From Paenibacillus sp. R14(2021) (GTDB lineage Bacteria; Bacillota; Bacilli; Paenibacillales; Paenibacillaceae): DNA of 64,000 nt. The notes beneath the pieces are model-generated. The model made no database searches. It saw only the letters and a program-made list of their open reading frames with translations, and was not told the origin of the DNA. The stretch is taken from the NCBI RefSeq assembly GCF_019431355.1, contig NZ_CP080269.1, forward strand, positions 3,128,501 to 3,192,500, given 5' to 3'. Numbering within the stretch: position 1 is the first letter of the stretch; every line of letters starts with the position of its first letter. Below, one piece after another: positions 25,313 to 33,480 of the stretch. Both the position numbers and the translations under genes were made by a program.

Positions 25313-25942
25313 TCAATTCATCAGCAGCGCCATAATCGCCACGTCAAGCAGTTTATGCGTCACCTCATGCATCAAATACTGCCGGAGCAAGCCTTCCTGC
25401 TGAAACCCGAGCTTGCTTAGCAGCTTGATGGAGGCTTGATTATCCGGTACCACTTCCGCTTGGATCCGGTTCGGATGGATGTAATGTTTCGTAAAGTCGA
25501 TCACACCGCGAAGCGCCTCCGTCATAATGCCTTTGTTCCATTGATCCGGCCTTAGGTCGTAGCCGAGCGTAAGCGGAAACCGGTGTTCATCGTCAAAAGC
25601 TCCCCGGGTCGGCATTAAAATGACCGTGCCCATGAGTTGCGGCTGCTCCCGCAGCGAGATTCCCCACGGAATCAGTCTTCGCTCCCGGAAGGCTTGATTC
25701 CAGGATTCGATCAGCGTTCCGGAATCCGCCGCCGAAGCCGGCCCATGCCAATCCAGATGCTTCGTGACCTTCTTATTTGCATAGAACGCGTGCAGATCCA
25801 TCGCATCCATCGCTTCCATCTGCCGCAGCATCAGCCGCTCGGTTTCGATTTTAGGAAAGGTGGAGAATAAAGCTTCGATACTCACGTCGACCACTCGCTC
25901 TTCATTCATATTCAAGATCCGTACGTCTATCATATCGGACAA
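25313..25942 (-). CDS. GNAT-family N-acetyltransferase (RimJ/RimL type)
   Basis: The product is up to 209 residues. From about residue 30 it shows the RimJ-type GNAT pattern: IETERLMLRQMEAMDAMDLHAFY, the central LMGTVILM strand, LTLGYDLRPDQWNKGIMTEA around the acetyl-CoA loop and DNQASIKLLSKLGFQQEG at the end. It should acetylate an amine. The start is not settled: the listed TTG lacks a ribosome site, and ATGs at 25933 and 25909 are alternatives with equally weak sites. It is a single gene with its own terminator. The substrate is unknown. Confidence 0.82.
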   Translation of the reverse strand: MSDMIDVRILNMNEERVVDVSIEALFSTFPKIETERLMLRQMEAMDAMDLHAFYANKKVTKHLDWHGPASAADSGTLIESWNQAFRERRLIPWGISLREQPQLMGTVILMPTRGAFDDEHRFPLTLGYDLRPDQWNKGIMTEALRGVIDFTKHYIHPNRIQAEVVPDNQASIKLLSKLGFQQEGLLRQYLMHEVTHKLLDVAIMALLMN

Positions 25943-25960
25943 TGCTTAAGCCCAGCTTAA

Positions 25961-26125
25961 TTTTTTTCTAAAAATGAGCTGTTTCGCCGCGGTTACCAAG
26001 AACGCAAAACGGCAGCGCAAGAAGCCGTCAATGTTGCATCGGATCCCCAATTTGGGCGCAAGGGCCGCGGAAAACTGTTAGAAGTCATGCATTTTCAGTC
26101 GGCCCGGCAGCCGTATGGCCGCTGA
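25961..26125 (+). other. Possible gene remnant, 54 codons without a start
   Basis: After an in-frame TAA the plus strand stays open for 54 codons up to TGA at 26123-26125. It reads GYQERKTAAQEAVN, then FGRKGRGKLLEVMHFQ, which looks like a real basic, helical protein tail with host-like codons. There is no ATG, GTG or TTG with a ribosome site at its front. It may be the 3' end of a deleted gene or chance. Confidence 0.25.
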
Positions 26126-26243
26126 AGCATGAATACGCTATACGCCGTATGCTAAAGGTCATGTCCGCTCCAATCCATCGTCCCACCACAGCCATTTGGC
26201 TCGCCCTGCACCCGCATGCTATCATCGAATGGAGGTGATGATG

Positions 26244-26879
26244 ATGAACAATAGCCATACCCAATCGATAACACTCGGCATGGGCTGCTACTGGAGCCCC
26301 GACGCTTTATTCGGACAACTGCCCGGCATTACGAGCACGCGCGTAGGGTTCGCCGGAGGAACGACAGATAACCCGAATACCCGGCAAACCGGAGACCATA
26401 CCGAAATGGTCGAAATCGAATTTGATCCGGAGATTATAAGTTTGGAGAGCATCCTGAATGTATTCTGGAGCAGCCATAATCCAGTGAATATCAATAACTA
26501 TCGGGACCGGTTATACCAATCCTTGATCTTGTTCCGTGACCCGGCACAGCAGCATGTCATCCAAGAGGTTATGAAGAGCCGTGAAGAACAAGGAAACGGC
26601 AGACCGGACACCGAGGTGGCGCCTTACGCCGGTTTTTATCCCGCTGAGGATCGAAATCAGAAATTTTATTTGAGACGATTCCCTGATGCGATGGACAAGC
26701 TGAAAGCCCTCTTTGCCACCGAAAATGAACTGATGGGTTCGACTTTGGCTGCACGATTAAACGGACTTGCCAAGGGTCATACCAATTTGGAGAAAATTAT
26801 CGATGAGATTCGAACGTGGCCAATAAGCTCCGAGGAACAGGAAGCGGTCATTCAGCTCATCAAAGGGATCAAATGGTGA
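26244..26879 (+). CDS. MsrA-like peptide-methionine (S)-S-oxide reductase
   Basis: The family reduces methionine S-sulfoxide in proteins. The N-terminal half of the roughly 211-residue product follows MsrA: GMGCYWSPDALFGQLPG has the catalytic Cys in GCYW (family GCFW), then VGFAGG (family GYAGG), DHTEMVEIEFDP and VFWSSHNP. The C-terminal 60 residues, a helical part with KGHTNLEKIIDEI, differ from the short classical enzymes, and no obvious recycling cysteine pair is visible. A GGAGG lies upstream of three successive ATGs; I chose the third, eight bases away. It converges on the GH2 gene across a shared terminator. Confidence 0.78.
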   Translation: MNNSHTQSITLGMGCYWSPDALFGQLPGITSTRVGFAGGTTDNPNTRQTGDHTEMVEIEFDPEIISLESILNVFWSSHNPVNINNYRDRLYQSLILFRDPAQQHVIQEVMKSREEQGNGRPDTEVAPYAGFYPAEDRNQKFYLRRFPDAMDKLKALFATENELMGSTLAARLNGLAKGHTNLEKIIDEIRTWPISSEEQEAVIQLIKGIKW

Positions 26880-26900
26880 CGGCGGCGTCCAGCCAACGCC

Positions 26901-26937
26901 AAAAAAACCGCGAACGCATGCAGCGTCCGCGGTTTTT
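26901..26937. terminator. Bidirectional terminator between msrA-like and GH2 genes
   Basis: AAAAACCGCG-A-ACGC and GCGT-C-CGCGGTTTTT form the stem around ATGCA, with A-run and T-run on either side. Confidence 0.88.
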
Positions 26938-26948
26938 CACAATCATCC

Positions 26949-28712
26949 TTATTTATTTTCCACGATGGCTCTGATCGTCTCGATCGGCAGCTTCGGCACT
27001 CGGTCATAGGTCAGCAGGCCGTTGATCTCCTGCTCTACATCCGTCAGCTGCGTATAGCAGAAGCCCTGCACGACTCCGGACAGGAACATCGGCTGAATGA
27101 CGTCGCGCAGACGCGCGATATAGTCCTCGTCGTTCGTTACGCCGATATAACCCCAGCCTTCCCAGTCGCTTTTCTTGTACGAAATGCCGCCGAATTCGGA
27201 AACGATGATCGGCTGGCCCTCGTACGGATAATCCTTGACGGACAAGACTTTGTTCGCCGGCATCGCCGTAACGGCTTTCTGCGCCGAGCTGTAGCGCTCA
27301 AGGAGCACTTCGCGTCTCCACTCGTAATCGTGGATGGTAAACAGGTCCGTGATCGCAAGCTCCCAGCCGTCGTTGGAAATGACCGGACGCATGCCGTCGA
27401 ACGCTTTGGTCAGATGATAGAGCGATACCGCGTGGTTCTGCTGCTCCTTATCCATCGGAATGTTCGTTACGCCCCAGCTTTCGTTAATCGGCACCCAGGC
27501 GATAATGGACGGATGGTTGTAATCGCGCTCAACGGATGCCATCCATTCCTTCGTAAACCGGCGCACGTAAGCGTCCGAATAATCGTACGCGTTGGCCGCT
27601 TCGCTCCAGACGACAAGGCCTAGCTGATCGCACCAGTACAGGAAGCGCGGATCCTCCAGCTTCTGATGCTTACGGGCGCCGTTGAAGCCCATCGCTTTAG
27701 TCAGCTCCACGTCCTGCCGGATGGCGTCGTCGCTTGGCGGCGTCAGGTTGCCTTCCGGGAAGTACCCTTGGTCCAGCACCATGCGCAGGTAATACGGATG
27801 ATTGTTCAGGCAGAGCTTGCCGTTCTCGATCGATACTTTGCGCATGCCGAAGTAGCTGTCCACCTCGTCCAGCACCGTGCCGCCGTCCAGCAGCGTAAGC
27901 GCGATATCATATAGATGCGGATGCTCCGGGCTCCATAAGCCGCCGCGCCGTCTGTCGTCGAAATCATCGATGCGGATCGAACGGGTTGCCGATGCTGCGC
28001 CTTTTGAAATCGAGAAGATATCCTCGGAAATTTTCTCGCCTTTATATGTGATTTCGGCTTTAACCCGCAGCTGTGTTTTCGATGCAGCAGCACCCTTGAC
28101 GTAAGCCGTTACGCTGATTTCCTTGCGGTCGATGTCCGGCGTCAGCTTCACGCTGTCCACATACGCTTCGGATACGGCCTCCATCCAGACGGTCTGCCAG
28201 ATCCCTGTCGTACCGGTATAGAAGATCGACTCGGACTTCTCTTTCCAGAACTGCTTGCCGCGCGGAATGGTGCGATCCGTGTTGTAATCGACCGCTTGGA
28301 CGACGAGCGTGTTGCCCTGCCCTTGCAGCGCGTGCGTAATGTTCGCCTGGAACGGCGTATGTCCGCCTTCATGGGTTGCGACCAGCACGCCGTTTACCCA
28401 GACCGATGCTTCGTAATCAACGGCGCCGAAATGCAGCAGCACCTGTTTGTTCTCGAAAGCAGCCGGGATCTCAAGCGCCGTACGGTACCAGACGATATCG
28501 TGGAACGTCGACTCATGAATGCCGCTCAGCTTGCTTTGGTAGGCGAAAGGCACCTGGATCCGTTTCGGCAGCTCGGTTTCGCCGGCTTGCCAGTTCAAGG
28601 CGATCCCTTTGTTATCGTCGTCGAACGCGAATTCCCATTCGCCGTTCAGGTTGACCCAGTTGTCTCTCATAAATTGCGGACGCGGATGTTCTGCGCGAAG
28701 CTGTTTAGCCAT
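26949..28712 (-). CDS. Glycoside hydrolase family 2 (beta-galactosidase/beta-glucuronidase type)
   Basis: The 587-residue product has the GH2 order: a jelly-roll domain (about 10-180), an Ig-like domain (about 185-290) and a TIM barrel. The acid/base Glu is in INESWGV (about 405) and the nucleophile Glu in IVSEFGG (about 505). There is no signal peptide, so it is intracellular and cleaves imported oligosaccharides. Beta-galactosidase, glucuronidase and mannosidase members share these motifs, so the sugar is undecided. GGAGGA precedes the ATG by eight bases. It is divergent from an ArsR-type regulator with which it shares palindromic sites, so regulation by it is likely. Confidence 0.9.
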   Translation of the reverse strand: MAKQLRAEHPRPQFMRDNWVNLNGEWEFAFDDDNKGIALNWQAGETELPKRIQVPFAYQSKLSGIHESTFHDIVWYRTALEIPAAFENKQVLLHFGAVDYEASVWVNGVLVATHEGGHTPFQANITHALQGQGNTLVVQAVDYNTDRTIPRGKQFWKEKSESIFYTGTTGIWQTVWMEAVSEAYVDSVKLTPDIDRKEISVTAYVKGAAASKTQLRVKAEITYKGEKISEDIFSISKGAASATRSIRIDDFDDRRRGGLWSPEHPHLYDIALTLLDGGTVLDEVDSYFGMRKVSIENGKLCLNNHPYYLRMVLDQGYFPEGNLTPPSDDAIRQDVELTKAMGFNGARKHQKLEDPRFLYWCDQLGLVVWSEAANAYDYSDAYVRRFTKEWMASVERDYNHPSIIAWVPINESWGVTNIPMDKEQQNHAVSLYHLTKAFDGMRPVISNDGWELAITDLFTIHDYEWRREVLLERYSSAQKAVTAMPANKVLSVKDYPYEGQPIIVSEFGGISYKKSDWEGWGYIGVTNDEDYIARLRDVIQPMFLSGVVQGFCYTQLTDVEQEINGLLTYDRVPKLPIETIRAIVENK

Positions 28713-28735
28713 CGTTTTGTTTCCTCCATTAGTTA

Positions 28736-28773
28736 ATTTAAAAGTTAATTAAATAACATATTATGTTAACATA
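28736..28773. promoter_or_regulatory. Candidate operators near the GH2 transcription start
   Basis: TATGTTAACATA (28762-28773) is a perfect 12-bp palindrome at the predicted transcription start of the GH2 gene. Beside it lie AGTTAATTTAAAAGTTAATTAA repeats sharing the core AGTTAA with the site in the opposite promoter. Confidence 0.5.
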
Positions 28774-28778
28774 GCCTT

Positions 28779-28808
28779 ATTATGCTCTGAAATAGCGCTT
28801 TGCGTCAA
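28779..28808 (-). promoter_or_regulatory. Promoter of the GH2 gene
   Basis: TTGACG (28808-28803) and CATAAT (28784-28779) are 18 bases apart on the minus strand. The leader would run through the palindromic sites at 28736-28773. Confidence 0.6.
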
Positions 28809-28815
28809 TAAAAAG

Positions 28816-28844
28816 TTGATTAGTTAACTTTCAAGTTATATAAT
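28816..28844 (+). promoter_or_regulatory. Promoter of the ArsR-type regulator gene with operator in the spacer
   Basis: TTGATT (28816-28821) and TATAAT (28839-28844) are 17 bases apart. The spacer holds TAGTTAACTTT, the inverse of the AAAGTTAATTAA motif near the GH2 promoter, so autoregulation is plausible. Confidence 0.65.
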
Positions 28845-28879
28845 CAGTGAAAATCCGCTCATGCAAAGGACGCCTGTCA

Positions 28880-29782
28880 ATGCACATACAAGTCACTACG
28901 TCGAATATGGGTTTACTTGAATGCTTTTCTTCCGAAACGAGGGTGCGGATCATCGAGCTGCTCGATCAGTCGCCGATGAGCATCAAGGAGCTCGCCGCCG
29001 AGCTTGGCTTGTCCTCCGCCATCGTGACCAAGCATATTCAGAAGCTGGAGCAGGCGGGGTTCGTAGGGACAGAGAGTATCTCGGGTGCACGCGGCCGCCT
29101 GAAGGTCTGCCGCCTCCTGCCGGAATTCGTCACCCTTCAGCTGCGGACGCCCTCCATTCGCAGCGCCAACGTTTATACCGTCTCGATACCCGTCGGCCAA
29201 TACAACGACTTTAAGGTCAGGCCGACTTGCGGCCTCGCCTCGGACGAATCCGTCATCGGCATCGTTGACGATCCTCGCTATTTCTGGGACCCGGACCATG
29301 TGAAGGCGAAGCATATCTGGTTTGGCAGCGGCTATGTGGAATACCGCATCCCGAACTATTTGGTCGGCGAGCAAACGGTGAAGAGCCTGACGCTCTCCTT
29401 CGAAATTTGTTCCGAATCGCCAGGCTACAACGAGAACTGGCCGTCCGATATTTCGTTCTTTCTCAACGGCACGGAGCTTGGCACCTGGACATGCCCCGGC
29501 GATTTCGGTGCTAATCGGGGCGTCTATACGCCGGATTGGTGGATGCACGGGACCCAGCACGGGCTGCTCAAAACCGTAACCATCCGCAAAGACGGCACCT
29601 TCATCGACGGCGTGCAGCTGTCGCGTTTGACCCCAGCCGACCTGAACATCAAGCTGGGCGACGATATCCGCTTTCGCATCGCCTGTCCCGACACCGCCGT
29701 CCATTGCGGCGGCATCAGCCTGTTCGGCAGGCAGTTCGGCAACTACGATCAGGAGATCGAGGTTACCGTGACCTATGAATGA
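28880..29782 (+). CDS. ArsR-type winged-helix regulator with a large C-terminal domain
   Basis: The first roughly 80 of 300 residues are a winged helix of the ArsR type (FSSETRVRIIELLDQSPMSIKELAAELGLS, VTKHIQKLEQAGFV). The remaining 220 residues form a beta-rich domain with YVEYRIPNYLVGEQTVKSL, WPSDISFFLNG, YTPDWWMHGTQHG and GISLFGRQFGNY. I read this as a jelly-roll sensor, perhaps for a sugar. The same architecture recurs in Paenibacillus as I recall, beside glycosidase genes. The ATG at 28880 has AAAGGA nine bases before it. An upstream GTG at 28847 sits immediately after the -10 and is ruled out. It probably represses the divergent GH2 gene. Confidence 0.8.
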   Translation: MHIQVTTSNMGLLECFSSETRVRIIELLDQSPMSIKELAAELGLSSAIVTKHIQKLEQAGFVGTESISGARGRLKVCRLLPEFVTLQLRTPSIRSANVYTVSIPVGQYNDFKVRPTCGLASDESVIGIVDDPRYFWDPDHVKAKHIWFGSGYVEYRIPNYLVGEQTVKSLTLSFEICSESPGYNENWPSDISFFLNGTELGTWTCPGDFGANRGVYTPDWWMHGTQHGLLKTVTIRKDGTFIDGVQLSRLTPADLNIKLGDDIRFRIACPDTAVHCGGISLFGRQFGNYDQEIEVTVTYE

Positions 29783-29860
29783 GAACAAGCCGGAAGGGGC
29801 AGCGGGTGCTGCCTCGTCCGGCTTGTTGCGTTTCGGGGCGGGTGGGCGCAGGCAGCCCTC

Positions 29861-30202
29861 TTGCGCCGATTCGGCCGATTTTCCGGCCATGTAGGCTGCT
29901 GGGCAGCCCTTTTGCGCCGATTCGGCCGATTTTTCGGCCGATTCGCCCGATTTTCCGGCCATGTAGGCTGCTGGGTAGCCTTCTTACGCCGATTCGACCG
30001 ATTTTCCGGCCATGTAGGCTACTGGGTAGCCCTTTTGCACCGATTCGGCCGATTTTCCGCTCATGTAGGCTGCTGGGTAGCCCTCTTGCGCCGATTCGGC
30101 CGATTTTTCGGCCATGTAGGCTGCTGGGTAGCCTTCTTGCGCCGATTCGGCCGATTTTTCGGCCATGTAGGCTACTAGGTAGCCTTCTTGCGCCGATCCG
30201 GC
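29861..30202. repeat. 51-bp minisatellite, six copies plus a partial
   Basis: Units start at 29861, 29912, 29984, 30035, 30086 and 30137, with a partial copy at 30188. Each is 51 bp except the second, which carries a 21-bp internal duplication (72 bp). Each unit holds two hairpins, GGCCGATTTTTCGGCC and GGCTGCTGGGTAGCC. As 51 is a multiple of three, frames stay open through the array on both strands (17-residue repeats), but no frame has a convincing ribosome site. I treat it as non-coding. Confidence 0.85.
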
Positions 30203-30206
30203 TCCC

Positions 30207-31205
30207 CTACCCCAGCACCCGCACTCGCTTCCCGCTCTCGTAGGACGCGATCGCCGCGTGTGCAAGCTTCAGCGCGCGCATGCCTGCTTCGGCGTGGACC
30301 GGGGGCTGGCCGCCAGCCCGGAACGCCGCGAGGATCGCGCCGAGATGCGCGTCGAAGGTCCGGTGGAATTCGCGGTCGCGGTCGTTGAAATAACCGGCCT
30401 GCCATACGTCCGCCGTCTCGCTGCCGGCCGCTTGGAATTGAAAACGGCGCACCGTGTCCTCGATCAGCACGCGGCCTTTGGTTCCATTAACCTCAAGCCG
30501 CTGCGTATCCGAATAGGCGTAAGAGGAATCGTACGTCCCCAGCAAATTGCCGATGGCGCCGCTCTCGAGCCGGAGCCCGATCGACATCGTGGTGTAGCCT
30601 TTGCCGGTGATGTCCGTCATCTCCGCCGTGACGGATTCGATGCGTCCCATTAGAAACTCCATCGAGTCGAAGCCGTGACACTGGGTTTCGATCAGGTTGC
30701 TGTGCGGCGAAGCATCCGGGCTGCCGCCCTCGCCGCCGAAGCGCCAAGAGCCAAAGACGAGTTCGCCCAGCTTTCCCCCGTCAATTCGCTCCTTCGCGAG
30801 CTGCATCGGCTTAGCATAGCGATGATTGAAATTAATCGCGAAGAACAGTCCCCTCTTCGCCGCTTCCTCCAGCAGCCGGTCCGCCTCCCGCAGATCGAAC
30901 ACGAGCGGCTTCTCCACCAGCAGCGGACAGCCCGCCTCGATCACCTCAAGCGTCGCCGCGTAATGCCCTTCGTTCGGCAGGCATAAGCTGACCAGATCCG
31001 GCTGCTCCCGGTCAAGCATTTCCCTAATATTCGTATAAGCATTGGCCGAATACTGCTCCGCTCTCGCGATCGTCCGTGCGGGATTCCGCCCGACAATCGC
31101 GCACAACTCCACGTCCGGATGCGCCGCCAATACGCGTGCATGCTGCCCGCCCCACCCTCCCGTGCCGATTAACGCCACTTTCGTTTTTCCAGATCGTCCC
31201 GCCAT
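30207..31205 (-). CDS. Gfo/Idh/MocA-family NAD(P)-dependent oxidoreductase
   Basis: The 332-residue product starts with a Rossmann fold, VALIGTGGWGGQH, and carries the family signature VEKPLVFD near residue 100 with the conserved lysine. A C-terminal alpha/beta domain follows with FNHRYAKPMQLAKE and the H of PHSNLIETQCHGFD. Relatives oxidise sugars, inositol or sugar amines with NAD(P). GGAGG precedes the ATG by seven bases. It lies next to a second zinc alcohol dehydrogenase (58 bp upstream on the same strand), so both may act in one carbohydrate pathway under the adjacent AraC regulator. Its 3' end touches the minisatellite. Confidence 0.87.
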   Translation of the reverse strand: MAGRSGKTKVALIGTGGWGGQHARVLAAHPDVELCAIVGRNPARTIARAEQYSANAYTNIREMLDREQPDLVSLCLPNEGHYAATLEVIEAGCPLLVEKPLVFDLREADRLLEEAAKRGLFFAINFNHRYAKPMQLAKERIDGGKLGELVFGSWRFGGEGGSPDASPHSNLIETQCHGFDSMEFLMGRIESVTAEMTDITGKGYTTMSIGLRLESGAIGNLLGTYDSSYAYSDTQRLEVNGTKGRVLIEDTVRRFQFQAAGSETADVWQAGYFNDRDREFHRTFDAHLGAILAAFRAGGQPPVHAEAGMRALKLAHAAIASYESGKRVRVLG

Positions 31206-31263
31206 TTCTTCGCCTCCGTTTTTCGTCCCTGTTTAGTTGATTGAACGTTGCCGCTCTTCACCG

Positions 31264-32304
31264 TTACAGCTCCACGACTACTTTGCCGCATTGCCCGCCG
31301 AAGAACAAATCGCACGCTTCCTGCATCTGCGAGAGAGGGAACCGGTGCGTAATGATCTGCGACAGGTACTCACGATGCTTGCGCAGGTAAACCGCGTTGG
31401 TCTTCAGCTCCTGGAACGTAAAATATTCGCTCCCCGTCACCGTCCGCTCCGGTGCGATCAAATCGGGCGATACTTGCAGCGCGACTTCGCCGCCATGGCC
31501 GACGCAGACAAGCACGCCGCTTTTGCCGAGGTGGCGAATGCAAGCCTGCCGGGCGGACGTCTGTCCGCTGGAATCGAACGCCGCATCGACGCTGGACAAG
31601 CCGTCCGCGCTCAGCTGCACGGCCAAATTCTCCGTTCCCGCATGCACCGGAATGCCGCCGAGCTTACTTGCCAGCTCCAGTCGATACTCGTTCATATCCG
31701 TCACATAGACAGGACACTGATCGCCGAGTATGATTTTGACCATGGCCAGAATGCCCAGCCCGATCGGCCCTGCACCCGCGATCAGCACAGATTCGATATC
31801 CTCGCGAACAAGCGAAGCTCTGCGGATCGCATGACCGCCTGTGCCCATAATATCCAGCAGCAGCGTCGCATCCGAGAAGGACAGGTCCGCATCGATCGGG
31901 AAAAAGATATTTTCGCTAATGAGCACATATTCACCGTATCCGCCATCATGCGAGAAGCCGATGTCGGCACGTTTGGCCGTGCACAGATTCGTGCGCCCCT
32001 GCTTGCAGCTCCGGCATTCGCCGCAGAAATCCATTAGAAACACAACGCCCGGCGTTCCCGGCTTGGCCGCTGTCTCCGGACCCGCTGCCGCAACGACGCC
32101 TGCAATCTCATGACCTGGCGTATGCTCGCCTGATCCGTTTACGTAAAACCCTTTATCGGAACCGCAAAGCGCGTTCGCTTTGGTCCGAATGAGCAGCTGC
32201 CCCTGTCCTGGCTGCGGCACTTCCTTTTGCACAATAGCAACCTTTCCCCCACCCGTAAAGAGCGTCGATTTCATATGCTTTGGTACGCCCAGTTGATTCA
32301 ACAT
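31264..32304 (-). CDS. Zinc-dependent medium-chain alcohol dehydrogenase
   Basis: The 346-residue product has catalytic-zinc residues in ALCGSDK and TPGHEIAG. The structural-zinc cysteine cluster is FCGECRSCKQGRTNLC, and the NAD-binding motif is AGAGPIGLG. It oxidises an alcohol or polyol, and the sequence does not fix which one. Two ATGs lie close (32310 and 32304). I chose 32304, eight bases from AAGGGG. It is divergent from an AraC-type gene and probably co-transcribed with the Gfo/Idh gene. Confidence 0.87.
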   Translation of the reverse strand: MLNQLGVPKHMKSTLFTGGGKVAIVQKEVPQPGQGQLLIRTKANALCGSDKGFYVNGSGEHTPGHEIAGVVAAAGPETAAKPGTPGVVFLMDFCGECRSCKQGRTNLCTAKRADIGFSHDGGYGEYVLISENIFFPIDADLSFSDATLLLDIMGTGGHAIRRASLVREDIESVLIAGAGPIGLGILAMVKIILGDQCPVYVTDMNEYRLELASKLGGIPVHAGTENLAVQLSADGLSSVDAAFDSSGQTSARQACIRHLGKSGVLVCVGHGGEVALQVSPDLIAPERTVTGSEYFTFQELKTNAVYLRKHREYLSQIITHRFPLSQMQEACDLFFGGQCGKVVVEL

Positions 32305-32327
32305 TTCCATTACCCCTTTGCTCGTTT

Positions 32328-32427
32328 CTTGTCAAAAAACAGCTCTATTGCTCGTTGTTTCACGCTTTCATTCTACCGTATTCGCCTATAAATTCTTTAT
32401 GCAAAGCTTCGATTTACTTGTCAAAAA
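32328..32427. promoter_or_regulatory. Direct repeat CTTGTCAAAAA, candidate AraC-type operators
   Basis: The same 11-mer occurs at 32328-32338 and 32417-32427, in direct orientation 89 bp apart, between the divergent dehydrogenase and AraC-type genes. Direct repeats are usual for AraC-family sites. The second copy overlaps the -35 of the AraC promoter. Confidence 0.4.
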
Positions 32428-32446
32428 CAACGGTCTATACTAATAC
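32418..32446 (+). promoter_or_regulatory. Putative promoter of the AraC-family gene
   Basis: TTGTCA (32418-32423) and TAATAC (32441-32446) have a 17-bp spacer. AAAGGAG and the ATG at 32475 follow directly downstream. Confidence 0.45.
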
Positions 32447-32573
32447 CAAACCGCATGAAAGGAGCTGCCCGCGCATGTAGGAGCTCAGCTGGAACGATTA
32501 TCCGATTTTACCTTACGTACGCCTCTGCTACCGCTTCACCAGCCCACCGTTCTTTCAAGGCGAGCGCCTCCTA

Positions 32574-33374
32574 TTGGACTATTTGTTTCTATACATGGAG
32601 AAGGGCCGCTACGTGCTGACCGTTGAAGGCACGGATTATGAGCTGAACGAAGGCGGCCTTGCGCTCATTCAGCCCGGGCAGCTGTTTACGACCCGAGGCT
32701 TCGGCGACTGCGTCGTGCCGAATGCGCATCTGGACTTCTTCTACAATCCGGAGCGGGAGCAAAGCTTCGTAACGACGCCCGGTCAGACCAACTTGGACCC
32801 TTACCGCAGCCTGCTCCAGCCGCAGCTGAACGCATTTCCCGGCGTCCGCCTTCCCGTCATTCTGCAGCCCAAGCTGCCGCATGCCTGCAAGGAAACACTG
32901 CTGCAGATGATCGAGCATTTTAAACATAACGACATCTACCATGCGCTGACCGTGCAGACGCTGGCTGCCAACCTACTTCTGCTGCTGCTTGACGACGGCG
33001 GGAGCGCAGGCTCGTTTGATTTCGAAGGCCAGCAATTCGCCCGCAAAATGAACGCGTTTCTCTCGTACAGCTTGTCCGCGCCGCTCTCGGTGGAGGAGAT
33101 GGCAAAGCATGCCGGCTATTCGGAATCGCATTTCACCACGTTGTTCGCGCAGCATTTCGGCACGACGCCGCATCAGCATCTGCTTCACCTTCGGCTGCAG
33201 AAAGCCAAGGAGCTGCTCACCGCCACGACGCTGAAGCTGGCGCAAATCGCGGATTATTGCGGATTCGCCAATGAATCGCATTTGTCCAAGTCGTTCAAGC
33301 AGCGTGTCGGCGTTACGCCCCGCGCGTTCCGTACGGGTACGTACTCGCACTCTCTCGCAGGAGACAGCGACTAG
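32574..33374 (+). CDS. AraC-family regulator, original 5' end interrupted by a stop codon
   Basis: The product has an N-terminal cupin-like sensing part and a C-terminal AraC DNA-binding domain of two helix-turn-helices (PLSVEEMAKHAGYSESHFTTLFAQHFG, then LAQIADYCGFANESHLSKSFKQ and GVTPRAFR). The natural start seems to be ATG at 32475, behind AAAGGAG, but its second codon is TAG. After the stop the same frame runs on without a break into the protein (ELSWNDYPILPYVRLC). The first standard start after the stop is TTG at 32574, without a good ribosome site, so the protein may be absent or shortened by 33 residues. It is divergent from the dehydrogenase pair it would control. Confidence 0.75.
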   Translation: MDYLFLYMEKGRYVLTVEGTDYELNEGGLALIQPGQLFTTRGFGDCVVPNAHLDFFYNPEREQSFVTTPGQTNLDPYRSLLQPQLNAFPGVRLPVILQPKLPHACKETLLQMIEHFKHNDIYHALTVQTLAANLLLLLLDDGGSAGSFDFEGQQFARKMNAFLSYSLSAPLSVEEMAKHAGYSESHFTTLFAQHFGTTPHQHLLHLRLQKAKELLTATTLKLAQIADYCGFANESHLSKSFKQRVGVTPRAFRTGTYSHSLAGDSD

Positions 33375-33444
33375 CAAATTTGCGTCTAACGCTTATCCCT
33401 TAACCAGGCTGGAGCGGTGATTCCCAATCGCAAGACATTCCCGA

Positions 33445-33473
33445 TTGCTTTTTCCCAAGCTTCGCGCTAAAAT
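33445..33473 (+). promoter_or_regulatory. Promoter of the glyS T-box transcript
   Basis: TTGCTT (33445-33450), a 17-bp spacer and TAAAAT (33468-33473). Transcription would begin at about 33480. Confidence 0.6.
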
Positions 33474-33480
33474 ATCCAAA

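Noticed and set aside
29861..30202. CRISPR array
   Set aside because: The copies are directly adjacent with no unique spacers, and there are no cas genes.
29779..30243. Open frame of 154 codons through the 51-bp repeats (PIRPIFRPCRLLGS repeats)
   Set aside because: The period is a multiple of three, so any frame without a stop in one unit stays open. There is no ribosome site, and it overlaps the end of a real gene.
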